45,601 bases of DNA from Alphaproteobacteria bacterium (GTDB lineage Bacteria; Pseudomonadota; Alphaproteobacteria; Rhodospirillales; Rhodospirillaceae), in contig JADFXL010000004.1 of NCBI GenBank assembly GCA_015233585.1, positions 1 through 45,601 of the forward strand, read 5' to 3'. The notes under the pieces were generated by a model. That model was not told the origin of the DNA, made no database searches, and saw only the letters and a list, made by a program, of their open reading frames with translations. Below are positions 18,310-28,400 of this stretch, piece by piece. Both the position numbers and the translations under genes were made by a program. The first letter of the stretch is position 1. Every line of letters starts with the position of its first letter.

Positions 18310-18926
18310 ATGTGATCCGTCTTACCGGCAGAAATCAAATGAAGCGTGACACCGCCACGCACGGCCACACTTGGGCATGTTGATGAAGTTGAATATTCGT
18401 ATATCAAACCCTTGTTGGTTAGCGCTTTTTTGTATTTAGGATAATAAGTAGATAGATATCAGCGGCCACCCCGTTACATCCGGCCGGTTCGTAACCACAA
18501 CGTCCAGGATTTATAATATCGAATTCTGTCTACACGGCAATCCCCAATACTGAGTAATATTGATACCAGGAAAAGGGTATCGTGTATCCCCGCCGCCGAC
18601 CGAACATGGAGGACATCGCCAAGATGAACACGGGGAGCGTTCTTAGTGTTCTGGAACGGAGCCAGCCTTGGCGTCCGGATCGCTTTTGGTTTGTTATTGT
18701 AAATAGATGTTCGCCTGTCTTGCAGGGTATAAGAGCAAATACCCAACATACCTATTTCCAGGTATCGCAGCTACCAGAATCTGGGAATTGCAATACCCTA
18801 TGCATACTGTAATATATTTGTGGTGTGCGTAACGTGTACTATGGATGGCGGTCACCTGCTGACTAGCGGAGACACGGATTATGCGGGAAACCATATTGTA
18901 TGGCGGAGTTCCGCAGGGATGGGGTG
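18310..18926. other. 617-nt AT-rich divergent intergenic region
   Basis: Lies between the two divergent signalling blocks and is noticeably more AT-rich than its surroundings. Seen in it are a possible rightward promoter (18788-18815) and a perfect inverted repeat GATACC/GGTATC (18562-18567 and 18576-18581, 8-nt loop). Short ORFs here have no coding character. It presumably carries the control sites for both blocks. Confidence 0.6.
18788..18815 (+). promoter_or_regulatory. Candidate sigma-70 promoter for the GGDEF operon
   Basis: TTGCAA (18788-18793) and TAATAT (18810-18815) are separated by 16 nt and sit about 110 nt upstream of the cyclase start. Matches to the consensus hexamers are partial. 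Confidence 0.3.
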
Positions 18927-20618
18927 ATGCCGGAAATCGCTGTGACGCGGGTGCTTCTGGTGGAGGACGACCCAGGGGATGCCTACTTGGTCGTGACTTC
19001 GCTCAGGAAAGTACAATTTGATCGCTTTGATACAACAATCTCAGATTGTCTTTCTCTTGCGATTGGTTGCGCACGCAGCCTTCCCTTTGACGTTGTTCTT
19101 CTCGATCTTTCTCTTCCCGATTCCAGGGGTATGCAAACCATCCGGGCTTTTCGACAGGCCGCGCCCGATCTTCCTGTCATTGTTCTGACCGGACTGGAGG
19201 ACAGGGATGTCGGGCTTCAGGCATTGAAGGAGGGCTGCCAGGACTATCTGGTCAAGGGACGCGGCGACGGGGAAACCATTGCCAGGGCAATCCTGCACTC
19301 CATCGCGCGCAAGCAACTGGAAAACGGGCTTTTTCGGGCCAAGGAAGAGTACCGGCTACTGGTCGAGACCTCGCCAAGCGCCATCCTGGTATGTACGGAG
19401 GACGGCGTGCAGCTTGTCAACGAGGCGGCAAGACAATTGTGTTCCACCGCCGCCGGCCTGCGCGGGCCAAAGTTCGCGAGCCTGGTCGTGAGTCATGACG
19501 TGTCGAGGTTGGAGACGCTGATCAGGGACGTGCTTCGTGGTATGAAACGGTTGGGCGTGGTCGAGACGCAACTCCATGGCGGTGACGGCAGGATGGTCGA
19601 GGTTGAAATCGTCGTGCTGGCCGTTAATCACGACAGTGGCCCGGTGGCGGAGCTGATTATCCACGATCTGACCGCAAGGCGGGAGGCGGATCACTACCGC
19701 ACCCTAGCCTCCAGCGTGTTTGACGGCTCGGCTGAAGCGATGATCGTGACGGATGCCCGGACGCGTGTGCGGCTGGTCAATGCCGCCTTCACCGAAATCA
19801 CCGGATACCGGTCCGATGAAATTATTGGACAGACGCCGCATCTGCTCGCTTCGGGAAAACACTCCCCGGAATTCTATGAAAATATGTGGAATTCGTTGCT
19901 GACCAACGGTCACTGGCGGGGCGACATCTGGAACCGTCGCAAAAATGGGGAGGTGTACGTGCAACGTCTGACCATCTCGGCCATCCGCGGGCATGAAGGG
20001 ACGATCGAGAATTTCGTCGGCGTGTTCAGCGATGTCACGGAAAAGCGCCAGGAGGAGGACTTCGTTCGCCAGCGGGCATTTCATGATGCATTGACCGGGC
20101 TGCCAAACCGGGCATTGATGGAAGATCGTCTGGAACGGGCCGTTACCCAGGCGTTCCGTCGCGAAGGGGGGCTGGCCGTGCTGTTCCTTGATCTTGACGG
20201 GTTCAAGCCGGTCAATGACCGCCATGGCCACCGCCTCGGTGACGAGTTGTTGCGGCATGTGGCGGGACTTTTGAAGAGATGCGTCCGCGAGAGCGACACC
20301 GTGGCCCGAATCGGCGGCGATGAGTTCATCCTTCTCCTCACCGATATTGCGGACTGCGCAAGGGTGGAACGAATCGCCTGTTCCATCCTGCAATCGTTCA
20401 ACCAGCCGATATCGCTCGACGGCATCACCGTTTCCATCGGCATCAGTATCGGCATCGCAGTCTTTCCCGAGGCCGGCACGGACCCAGCCAGCCTTCTTGC
20501 CAATGCGGACAAGGCGATGTATGCGGCAAAACGGCAGGGCAAGGGGGTCTACTGCTCTTTCTCGAAGATGGACCAGCCGCAGCCTGAATGGGGGCGTTGG
20601 GAGAAATTGGGCGTATAG
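18927..20618 (+). CDS. Diguanylate cyclase: REC-PAS-PAS-GGDEF
   Basis: Response-regulator diguanylate cyclase of 563 residues, cytosolic, expected to make c-di-GMP when its receiver is phosphorylated. Receiver 1-120 has acceptor D60 in VVLLDLSLPDS and K110 in YLVKG; two PAS domains follow at about 138-250 and 258-372. The GGDEF domain (about 385-550) has an intact active site, RIGGDEF (461-467), with the RxxD inhibitory site (RESD, 454-457) exactly five residues ahead, so product feedback is expected. No EAL domain follows. The start at 18927 is preferred because AGGG lies 8 nt ahead; an ATG at 18900 would add nine residues. First gene of the rightward block; the CHASE kinase starts 4 nt after its stop, so the two are translationally coupled. 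Confidence 0.93.
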   Translation: MPEIAVTRVLLVEDDPGDAYLVVTSLRKVQFDRFDTTISDCLSLAIGCARSLPFDVVLLDLSLPDSRGMQTIRAFRQAAPDLPVIVLTGLEDRDVGLQALKEGCQDYLVKGRGDGETIARAILHSIARKQLENGLFRAKEEYRLLVETSPSAILVCTEDGVQLVNEAARQLCSTAAGLRGPKFASLVVSHDVSRLETLIRDVLRGMKRLGVVETQLHGGDGRMVEVEIVVLAVNHDSGPVAELIIHDLTARREADHYRTLASSVFDGSAEAMIVTDARTRVRLVNAAFTEITGYRSDEIIGQTPHLLASGKHSPEFYENMWNSLLTNGHWRGDIWNRRKNGEVYVQRLTISAIRGHEGTIENFVGVFSDVTEKRQEEDFVRQRAFHDALTGLPNRALMEDRLERAVTQAFRREGGLAVLFLDLDGFKPVNDRHGHRLGDELLRHVAGLLKRCVRESDTVARIGGDEFILLLTDIADCARVERIACSILQSFNQPISLDGITVSIGISIGIAVFPEAGTDPASLLANADKAMYAAKRQGKGVYCSFSKMDQPQPEWGRWEKLGV

Positions 20619-20622
20619 GGTC

Positions 20623-22431
20623 ATGGGAATTTTCGGGCGGCGAGAGACTTTCACGGAGATCCTGCGCCATCCCATGACGGCATGGACGGTTCTTGTCTTG
20701 TCGCTTCTGCTGACGGGTTTGGCGTGGTGGATTTCCAACAATTTCGTTCACCAGCGTGCGGAGGACCGCTTTCGCTTTGAGGTCGCCGACATCACGACTT
20801 CGCTTCAGAAGCGGATGCGGGCGTATGAGGCGGTCCTTCGCGGCGGGGCCGGTCTGTTCGAGGCATCCGATCGTGTGACGCGCCAGGGATGGAAGAAATT
20901 CTTTTCCACCCTTAGGATCGACCAATATTTCCCCGGCATTCAGGGCATTGGCTACGGCCAGGTGGTTTCCCCGGCGGATCTTTCCGGCCACATCGCCGCC
21001 GTCCGTGGCGAAGGGTTCCCGGATTACACCGTGTACCCCGAGGGCAAGCGCGAGACTTACACGCCCGTCGTTTACCTTGAGCCATTCACCGGGCGGAACC
21101 TGCGCGCCTTCGGCTACGACATGTTTTCCGAACCGGTGCGTCGCGCGGCCATGGAACGCGCGCGCGACATCGGGAACGTGTCGATGTCGGGGACCGTCAC
21201 TCTGGTCCAGGAGACCGGGACCGACGTGCAGCAGGGGTTCCTCATGTATCTGCCGCTTTATCGCCAGGGAGCCCCGACCGGAACGATCGAGCAGCGCCGG
21301 GTGGCCCTTCAAGGGTTCGTCTACAGCCCGTTCCGAATCAAGGATCTGATGCGAGGCATTCTGGGTTCCGGCATGGCCGATGTCAGCTTCCACCTGTACG
21401 ACGGTGACGGGATGTCGCCTCAGTCGCTGCTCTATGACGATGACGTGGCGGGGCAGTTTATTCACCGCCCGGATCACCGCCCGGATTTTGATTCCACGTC
21501 CACCCTTGCCATAGGCGATCACGTATGGACGCTCTACGTCCATACGATGCCGGAGTTCATAAGCGTCGTGGACGCGATCCAGCCGTCGGTCGTTGCCGTT
21601 GGTGGTATAGTGGTCGACTTGTTGCTATTTCTCATTGTCAACTCAGTCGCCCGTCAGCGGAAACGGGCCGTCGCGATGGCCGATGACATGACCGAGGAAT
21701 TGCGCCGAAGCAAGAACGTTCTGTTGGAGAAGGCCGATGCCCTGGAGCGGGTCAACGGCAGCCTTGACCAGTTCACCCACGTTCTCGCCCATCACTTGCA
21801 GGAACCGGTGCGGCTTCAATATGCGTTTGCTCAACTATTGGAGATGCTTGTTCCTGCGCCCCTTTCGCCCGAAGCAAAAAAGGCGCTCGATCGCGTTCTG
21901 GGTGGCGCTCACCGCCTGCACGATTTGCTTCACGACGCTGAGCTCTATTTGTCCGCCTATCGGTTGCCTCAAACGGTCGGGTTGTGCGATGCCGATGCCG
22001 CACTGGAGGTCGCACTCCATAATTTTGAACGGACCTTCACCGATACGGGTGCAACCATTGAACGGCAACCGTTGCCGCCCGTATGGATCAGTCAATCGTA
22101 TTTGACCGACGTTCTGAGCGCCATCCTCGACAATGCGATTCGGTTCCACCATCATGATCGTCCTTTGCACGTCAAGATATGGGCGACCAGCGGCGAGGGG
22201 CAGGTCGTGCTGTCTGTTTGTGACAACGGAATCGGAATCGACCCACAATATCATGCGCGTGTTTTCGATGTCTTCGAGCAACTGAACCAGAACCAGGGCG
22301 CCTCGGGCACTGGCATCGGCTTGTCGCTAGCCAAGAGAATCGTCGAATCCGCCGGCGGACGCATCTGGATCGAAAATGCCGACACAGGCGGGGTCTGCGT
22401 ACGCATAGCGCTACGCTCAGGAGGGGAGTGA
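20623..22431 (+). CDS. CHASE-domain membrane histidine kinase
   Basis: Sensor kinase of 602 residues. TM1 at about 20-40, a periplasmic CHASE domain (about 70-300, with YGQVVSPADL and PVVYLEPFTGRN), TM2 at about 321-340, a coiled linker (345-380), HisKA and HATPase (DNAIRFH at 503-509, DNGIGID at 534-540, GTGIGLSL at 562-569). The H box reads LAHHLQEPVR. By alignment with SHDLRQPLR the phosphorylated His is H390, and the Asp normally next to it is His391, a non-standard pair. The start at 20623 comes 4 nt after the cyclase stop; a longer frame from 20320 only shadows the cyclase gene. The receiver gene begins 7 nt after its stop, so this kinase probably phosphorylates that receiver, the cyclase's receiver, or both. 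CHASE ligands are diverse, and none can be named here. Confidence 0.9.
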   Translation: MGIFGRRETFTEILRHPMTAWTVLVLSLLLTGLAWWISNNFVHQRAEDRFRFEVADITTSLQKRMRAYEAVLRGGAGLFEASDRVTRQGWKKFFSTLRIDQYFPGIQGIGYGQVVSPADLSGHIAAVRGEGFPDYTVYPEGKRETYTPVVYLEPFTGRNLRAFGYDMFSEPVRRAAMERARDIGNVSMSGTVTLVQETGTDVQQGFLMYLPLYRQGAPTGTIEQRRVALQGFVYSPFRIKDLMRGILGSGMADVSFHLYDGDGMSPQSLLYDDDVAGQFIHRPDHRPDFDSTSTLAIGDHVWTLYVHTMPEFISVVDAIQPSVVAVGGIVVDLLLFLIVNSVARQRKRAVAMADDMTEELRRSKNVLLEKADALERVNGSLDQFTHVLAHHLQEPVRLQYAFAQLLEMLVPAPLSPEAKKALDRVLGGAHRLHDLLHDAELYLSAYRLPQTVGLCDADAALEVALHNFERTFTDTGATIERQPLPPVWISQSYLTDVLSAILDNAIRFHHHDRPLHVKIWATSGEGQVVLSVCDNGIGIDPQYHARVFDVFEQLNQNQGASGTGIGLSLAKRIVESAGGRIWIENADTGGVCVRIALRSGGE

Positions 22432-22438
22432 ACTTTCC

Positions 22439-22885
22439 ATGAGAGTGAACAAAACTGGTACCTTTGAGATTCTCCTGGTTGAGGACGAACCGGGAGATGC
22501 GGAACTGGTTAAACTGGCGCTGGCCCAGGGACGATTCACCTGCCGGGCGACGGTGGCCGAAAATGGGTGCGCGGCGATGTCCATACTGCGGAAGGAAGCG
22601 CCGTATCAGGCCGTCCCGACTCCGGACCTCGTCCTGCTCGATCTCAATATGCCGCTGATGAATGGCCGGGAAGTTCTGAAGGCGATGAAGGCCGATCCCA
22701 TCCTCGTCGTCATTCCCGTGGTTGTGTTTACCACCTCCGAAACCGAGCGCGACGTCCTCGCCTCCTTTCAACTCGGCGCCGCCGGATTTATCACCAAGCC
22801 GCTGGATGTCCAGGAGATTTTCAACGTGATCCATAGCGTTGAGGAATACTGGTTCGCCGTTGTGCGGTGCCCAAAGAACAGATAA
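22439..22885 (+). CDS. Single-domain response regulator, Rcp1-like
   Basis: Stand-alone receiver of 148 residues, in the group that pairs with phytochrome-type kinases (Rcp1 family). Acidic pocket E15, D16 and E17 (VEDEPGD), acceptor D68 (LVLLDLNMPLMNG), switch Thr in VVFTTSE (about 98-99) and K120 in ITKP are all present. The roughly 12-residue insertion before the acceptor (LRKEAPYQAVPTPD) is typical of this group. No output domain is present, so it acts as a phosphate shuttle or by protein contact. GGAGGGGAG lies ahead of the start, overlapping the end of the CHASE kinase. The position between two kinases that lack receivers (CHASE, and dCache-PAS 33 nt downstream) suggests it serves one or both. 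Confidence 0.92.
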   Translation: MRVNKTGTFEILLVEDEPGDAELVKLALAQGRFTCRATVAENGCAAMSILRKEAPYQAVPTPDLVLLDLNMPLMNGREVLKAMKADPILVVIPVVVFTTSETERDVLASFQLGAAGFITKPLDVQEIFNVIHSVEEYWFAVVRCPKNR

Positions 22886-22918
22886 TTTATTTTGTACGCC
22901 CGCTGATCGTGAATTCAT

Positions 22919-25339
22919 ATGAAAAGACCCATGTCAACATACAATCGTTTTTCACGATTGGCGGTATTTTCCAGTTTCGTCGTGCTGGGGGGTATCATTG
23001 TTTTATTGGTGCTCAGTCTCTTCAACGAATATCGGGTCACGGAACAACATGCCCGGACAGAAGTGGAAAATTTGTCCCGGCTGCTGGATGAACACGCATT
23101 GGCGACGGTTCAGAAGGTGGACCTGCTGTTGCGGGAAATACAAAGAAACATACGTCCAGACGACATGCGCGTGGATCGCGGCATAATCAATTCACGCCGT
23201 CAGGGACTCCATGCCTTGCTGAAATCCCAGACGGAGAGCGTGCCGGAAGTGACATTGATCCATATCACCGACGCCAGAGGCAATCATATTTACAGTTCGC
23301 TTGACCCGGTTCCCCGCATCAATATCGCCGACCGGTATCACTTCATACGTCATAAAGACAGTTCGACGGCGGGACTGGTGATTTCCCCGCCTCTTATCTC
23401 GCGTACCACCGGCAAATGGACAATGGTTCTGACCCGGCGCCTCGATTTTGAAGATGGCAGCTTTGCCGGCATCGTCAATATCGTCTTGAATCTGGAATAT
23501 TTCCAGCAATTCTACCGATCCCTGGAGCTTGGCGCCCATGGGCTGGTGGCGCTGTTCGACACGGAGATGCATCCTGTCGCCCGCTATCCCGCGAGTGAAA
23601 AAGACATGGGAAAGGTCGCCCACCTTCATGCCCAATCCTTTACCGATAAAGGAATAATGCACGCCTGTTACCCGGGCAAGTCACCCCTGGACGGCGTTAT
23701 GCGCCTGATCAGCTTCCGACAGGTGGGCACGTTGCCGTTGCTCGTGTTTGCCGGAGTTGCCGAGGAGGATTATCTCGTCGAATGGCACCAGCATGTTTGG
23801 TTATACTGTGGAGGATCCATCATTTTCTGTCTGGTGATAATAGGGTTCGGATTGCTTTGGAGGCAGTCGGTGGAGGTTCTGCGCAAGAGCGAAGAAAACC
23901 TGCGCACCATCGCCGATTACACCTATGACTGGGAATACTGGGAGGGGAGTGGGCTTGAAATATTGTTCATGTCCCCATCCTGTGAGCGGGTGACGGGATA
24001 TTCGCAGACGGAATTCCTGGCTGAACCGGATTTGCTCTATCGCATCATCCATCCCGACGATCAGGCTCTGATGGAGCATCATCGGCACGATTATGCCTAC
24101 GCAGAGGAAGCGGCGATTGATTTTCGGATCGTGCGGCGGGACGGCGAGATCCGGTGGGTCTCTCATGGTTGCCTGGCGGGGTATGGCCAGGACGGGATAT
24201 TCATGGGCCGAAGGGCCAGCAATCGCGATATCAACGAGCGGCGGGCGATAGAAGAAAAGCTGCGCGCTGTCTACCTCTACACGCGCAGCCTGATCGAGGC
24301 GAGCCTTGACCCCCTGGTCACCATTGATGCCAAAGGCAAGATCCAGGATGTGAATTCGGCCACCGAAAAGGTCACTGGCGTTCCGCGTGATAAACTGATC
24401 GGCAGCGATTTTTCCGATTATTTCACCGAGCCGGAGAAGGCCCGTATCGGATATCAGCGCGTATTCTCACAGGATTACGTCACGGATTATCCCCTTGCCC
24501 TCCGCCATGTGTCCGGCACGGTTACCGACGTGCTCTACAACGCCACCATTTACCGTAACGAGCACGGAGAGGTAGCCGGCATTTTCGCCGCCGCCCGCGA
24601 CATCACCGCCCGCAAGAAGATCGAGGAGGAACTGGCGCGATCCAATGCCGAACTGGAGCAGTTCGCCTACGTGGCCTCCCATGACCTCAGACAGCCGCTG
24701 CGCATGGTCACCAGCTATCTGATTCTGCTTCGGAACAAGCTTGGCGATACGCTGGATGAGGAGGGCCAGGTTTTCATTGGTTTCGCCGTTGATGGGGCAA
24801 AACGGATGGATGGCCTCATCCAGGGTCTGCTGGAATATTCGCGGGTTGGGCACGCTGAGAGTGTTCCGTCTCCGGTTCCCTTGGCCAAAGTTGTGGCAGA
24901 GGCACTTTTGAATCTGGAGGTTGCCATCAAGGAATCCGGTGCAGATATCCTGGTTGCGGAAAATCTGCCGACCGTGATTGGCAGGCAGCCGGAACTGGTG
25001 CGTCTCTTCCAGAACCTCGTCGGCAACGCCGTGACGTATCGGTCAGGGGATCGGAAGCCCACGATCTCTATCGACTGGCGCGGGGATGGCCGGGAATGGG
25101 TCATCGGTGTGCACGATAACGGTATCGGAATAGACCCGAAGAATTTCGAGCGGGTGTTCGGTATCTTTCAACGTCTGGTCACACGCCAACAATACGAAGG
25201 CACGGGCATCGGTCTGGCCGTATGCCGCAAGATCGTCGAGCACCACGGCGGCCGGATCTGGATAGAATCGGAACTCGGCGTCGGCAGCGCATTTTTCATG
25301 ACCTTCCCGGCAATCCTTGATCTGGGGACGTCCACATGA
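22919..25339 (+). CDS. dCache-PAS-PAS membrane histidine kinase
   Basis: Sensor kinase of 806 residues. TM1 at about 14-35, a periplasmic double-Cache sensor (about 40-285; IADRYHFIRHKDSS and GLVISPPLISRTTGKW are typical), TM2 at about 293-314, PAS 1 (about 325-445) and PAS 2 (about 452-565). HisKA has H588 in VASHDLRQPLRM, identical in this box to the CBS-PAS kinase, and the HATPase shows NAVTYRS, DNGIGID (733-739) and GTGIGLAV (761-768). No receiver is attached, so the Rcp1-like receiver 33 nt upstream is the obvious partner. The start could be 22919 or the ATG at 22931 (MSTYNRF); neither has a strong ribosome site. Last gene of the rightward block, convergent with nrdJ with a 67-nt gap. 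The near-identical H boxes and similar C-terminal halves of this kinase and 16021-18309 point to a shared ancestor or shared partner. Confidence 0.92.
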   Translation: MKRPMSTYNRFSRLAVFSSFVVLGGIIVLLVLSLFNEYRVTEQHARTEVENLSRLLDEHALATVQKVDLLLREIQRNIRPDDMRVDRGIINSRRQGLHALLKSQTESVPEVTLIHITDARGNHIYSSLDPVPRINIADRYHFIRHKDSSTAGLVISPPLISRTTGKWTMVLTRRLDFEDGSFAGIVNIVLNLEYFQQFYRSLELGAHGLVALFDTEMHPVARYPASEKDMGKVAHLHAQSFTDKGIMHACYPGKSPLDGVMRLISFRQVGTLPLLVFAGVAEEDYLVEWHQHVWLYCGGSIIFCLVIIGFGLLWRQSVEVLRKSEENLRTIADYTYDWEYWEGSGLEILFMSPSCERVTGYSQTEFLAEPDLLYRIIHPDDQALMEHHRHDYAYAEEAAIDFRIVRRDGEIRWVSHGCLAGYGQDGIFMGRRASNRDINERRAIEEKLRAVYLYTRSLIEASLDPLVTIDAKGKIQDVNSATEKVTGVPRDKLIGSDFSDYFTEPEKARIGYQRVFSQDYVTDYPLALRHVSGTVTDVLYNATIYRNEHGEVAGIFAAARDITARKKIEEELARSNAELEQFAYVASHDLRQPLRMVTSYLILLRNKLGDTLDEEGQVFIGFAVDGAKRMDGLIQGLLEYSRVGHAESVPSPVPLAKVVAEALLNLEVAIKESGADILVAENLPTVIGRQPELVRLFQNLVGNAVTYRSGDRKPTISIDWRGDGREWVIGVHDNGIGIDPKNFERVFGIFQRLVTRQQYEGTGIGLAVCRKIVEHHGGRIWIESELGVGSAFFMTFPAILDLGTST

Positions 25340-25406
25340 AGATGAACCTCAAACGATCCGCCCTTTACCTGGGCAGTTACGGATTTTCCTGGCCATCGCT
25401 CCGATC

Positions 25407-28400
25407 TCACGAACACCCGTTCGTCGCCCCACACGTATCACACTTCAAGCAAGTCCCATTGCGCACCAGGGTAAAATTGCCGCAGTCGCCGCAGGAATCC
25501 CCCTCATAACCCCGCCGCCGCGCCTCGCGCATGAGATGCGTTGTGCCCCCGGCAGCCCCGGTCATCGTGGTCACTGTGCCAATCGCCGTCATGGTTCGCC
25601 CCCCGCTGGTGCCGGAAGCCGAGGCAACCCATGCCTGAGTGGGCTGCTGGTCCTTGGCCATGTGGCCAGTCAGCACATAGAGGTTGCTTGACCGCACATA
25701 TCCCTTGCTGGCGATACGTTCGATCATCGAACCAAGTGCATTGCCGGCATCCTCGGGCAAATTGCCTTCGTCGTGGCCTCGGCCCAGACTGTCGGGCGTG
25801 AGGTCGCCTGGCTCGACATGGGCAAGATCGTTGCGACCGAGATACGAAATGGCCAGTTCGCGGAACATGTAGTCGAGAATGGAGGTTGCCATCTTGATGG
25901 TCTCGTTGCCCTCGACGATGCCGGAGGGTTCGAAACGGGTGAAGGTGAAGGCCTCGACGTATTCCTCCAGCGGCACGCCGTATTGCAGGCCGATGGAAAT
26001 GGAGATGGCGAAATTGTTCATCAGACTGCGGAAGGCGGCGCCCTCCTTGTGCATGTCGATGAAGATTTCGCCAACCCGGCCATCCTCGTATTCGCCAGTG
26101 CGCAGATAGACTTTGTGGCCGCCGACGATGGCCTTTTGCGTGTAACCCTTGCGCCGATGCGGCAGTTTGCGCCGCGACGGCGGGATCATGCGTTCGACGA
26201 TGCGTTCGGCAATGATGGCGGTGCGGTTGGCCATCGGCTGCTCGGCCATGTCGTCGGCCAGGGTTTCATAGGTGTCCGGGTCGCCAAGCACGCTGGCGTT
26301 CAGCGGCTGGCTCAACTTGGAACCGTCGCGGTACAGGGCGTTGGCTTTGACGCCCAGTCGCCATGACAACATATAGGCATTCTTGCAATCCTCGATGGTC
26401 GCGGATTGGGGCATGTTGATGGTTTTGGAAATGGCGCCAGAGATGAAGGACTGTGCCGCCGCCATCATGCGGATATGGCTTTCGGCGGAGAGAAAGCGCC
26501 GCCCGAGGCGGCCGCACGGGTTGGCGCAATCGAACACCGGCAGGTGTTCGGCCTTGAGGTGCGGTGCGCCCTCCAGGGTCATGGCGCCGCAGGCGTAGAC
26601 GTTGGCGGCGTCGACCTCGGCGGGCGTGAATCCCAGGGCCGCCAGCATGTCGAACCCGACATCGTCAAGCTGTTCGGGGGTAAGCTTCAGGGCATGGACG
26701 CAGAAATCGTCCCCCAGGGTCCATTTGTTGAATGCGAACCGGATATCGTAGGCCGTGGCTACGGCAGTTTCCAGCGCTGCCAGCGCCTCGTCGTCGAAGC
26801 CACGGGCGCGTAGCGAGCGGTGATTGATGGACGGAGCCCCCTGCAAGGTGGCGCTGCCCACGGCGTAGCGGATGATGGCCTCGATCTGCTCCACGCCATA
26901 GCCCAGGGTGCGCAGGGCTTCGGGCACGATGCGGTTGATGATCTTGAAATAGCCGCCGCCAGCCAGTTTCTTGAACTTCACCAGAGCGAAGTCCGGCTCG
27001 ATCCCGGTGGTGTCGCAATCCATCACCAGACCGATGGTGCCGGTCGGCGCCACGACCGTGACCTGAGCGTTGCGGAATCCGTGCTTGTCGCCCCGGTCAT
27101 GGGCCTGATCCCACGCCCGCCGCGCCGCTGCCACCAGTTCGGTATCGGGACAGGCGGCAGCGTCCAGCGCCACCGGCGGCATCGACAGACCTTCATAGCC
27201 TTCCACGCCGGAGGCGTGCCTTTGGCCATCTCCACCGGAGGCGTGTCTTTGGCCTGACGAGGAAACCCCACGAGCGGCGCGGCGGTGGTTGCGGATCACC
27301 CGCAGCATGGCCTCGCGATTGTCGGCATAGCCGGCGAAGGCACCCAGTTGTTCGGCCATCTCGGCCGAAGTGGCGTAGGCGACTCCGGTCATGAGGGCGG
27401 TAATGGCGGCGCACAGGCTGCGGCCCCGCTCGCTGTCATAGGGCAGGCCGCTCGCCATCATGAGACCGCCGATATTGGCGTATCCCAGCCCCAGCGTGCG
27501 GTAGCGGTAGGAAAGCTGGGCGATACGCTCGGATGGGAACTGCGCCATCAGCACGGACAACTCAAGGGCGATCGTCCACAGCCGTACCGCATGTTCAAAC
27601 GCCGCTACGTTGAAGATTCCATCATCCCCCCGGAACGGCAGCAGGTTCAACGACGCCAGATTGCACGCGGTGTCGTCGAGGAACATGTACTCAGAGCAGG
27701 GATTGGAGGCCTTGATACGTCCCGAGTTGGGGCAGGTATGCCACTCGTTGATGGTGGTATCGAATTGCAGGCCGGGATCCGCACAGGCCCAGGCGGCATG
27801 GCCGATGTGCTCCCACAAATCCGCCGCACGCACCGTCTTGGCCACCTTGCCATCGGTGCGCCGCAACAAATGCCATTCGCCATCGTTGGCGACGGCTTCG
27901 AGAAAGGCGTTGGTCACGCGGACGGTATTGTTGGCATTCTGACCCGACACGGTGCGGTAGGCCTCGGAGTCCCAGTCGGAGTCGAGAATCGGAAATTCCA
28001 TCGAGGTGAAGCCCTGACGCGCGTACTGAATGGCGCGCTGGATATAGCTCTCGGCGATCATCATCTTGCGGGCGGTGAGAATGGCTTTTTTCAGCGCCTT
28101 GTTGAGCTTGGGATCGAAACGCGCCTCTCCGTCCTGTCCGTCCCAGGCGGTACAGGCATTCAGGATCGGCGGCAGATAAAGGTTGCACAGGCGCGAACCG
28201 GTGACCATCGCCGCAACCTTGCGCTCCTCGTCGACCTTCCAGTCGATGAACGCTTCGATATCGGGATGATCGACATCGACGATCACCATCTTGGCGGCGC
28301 GGCGGGTGGTGCCTCCCGACTTGATGGCCCCGGCGGCGCGGTCGCCGATCTTGAGAAAGCTCATCAGTCCCGACGAGCCGCCGCCGCCACTCAATGGCTC

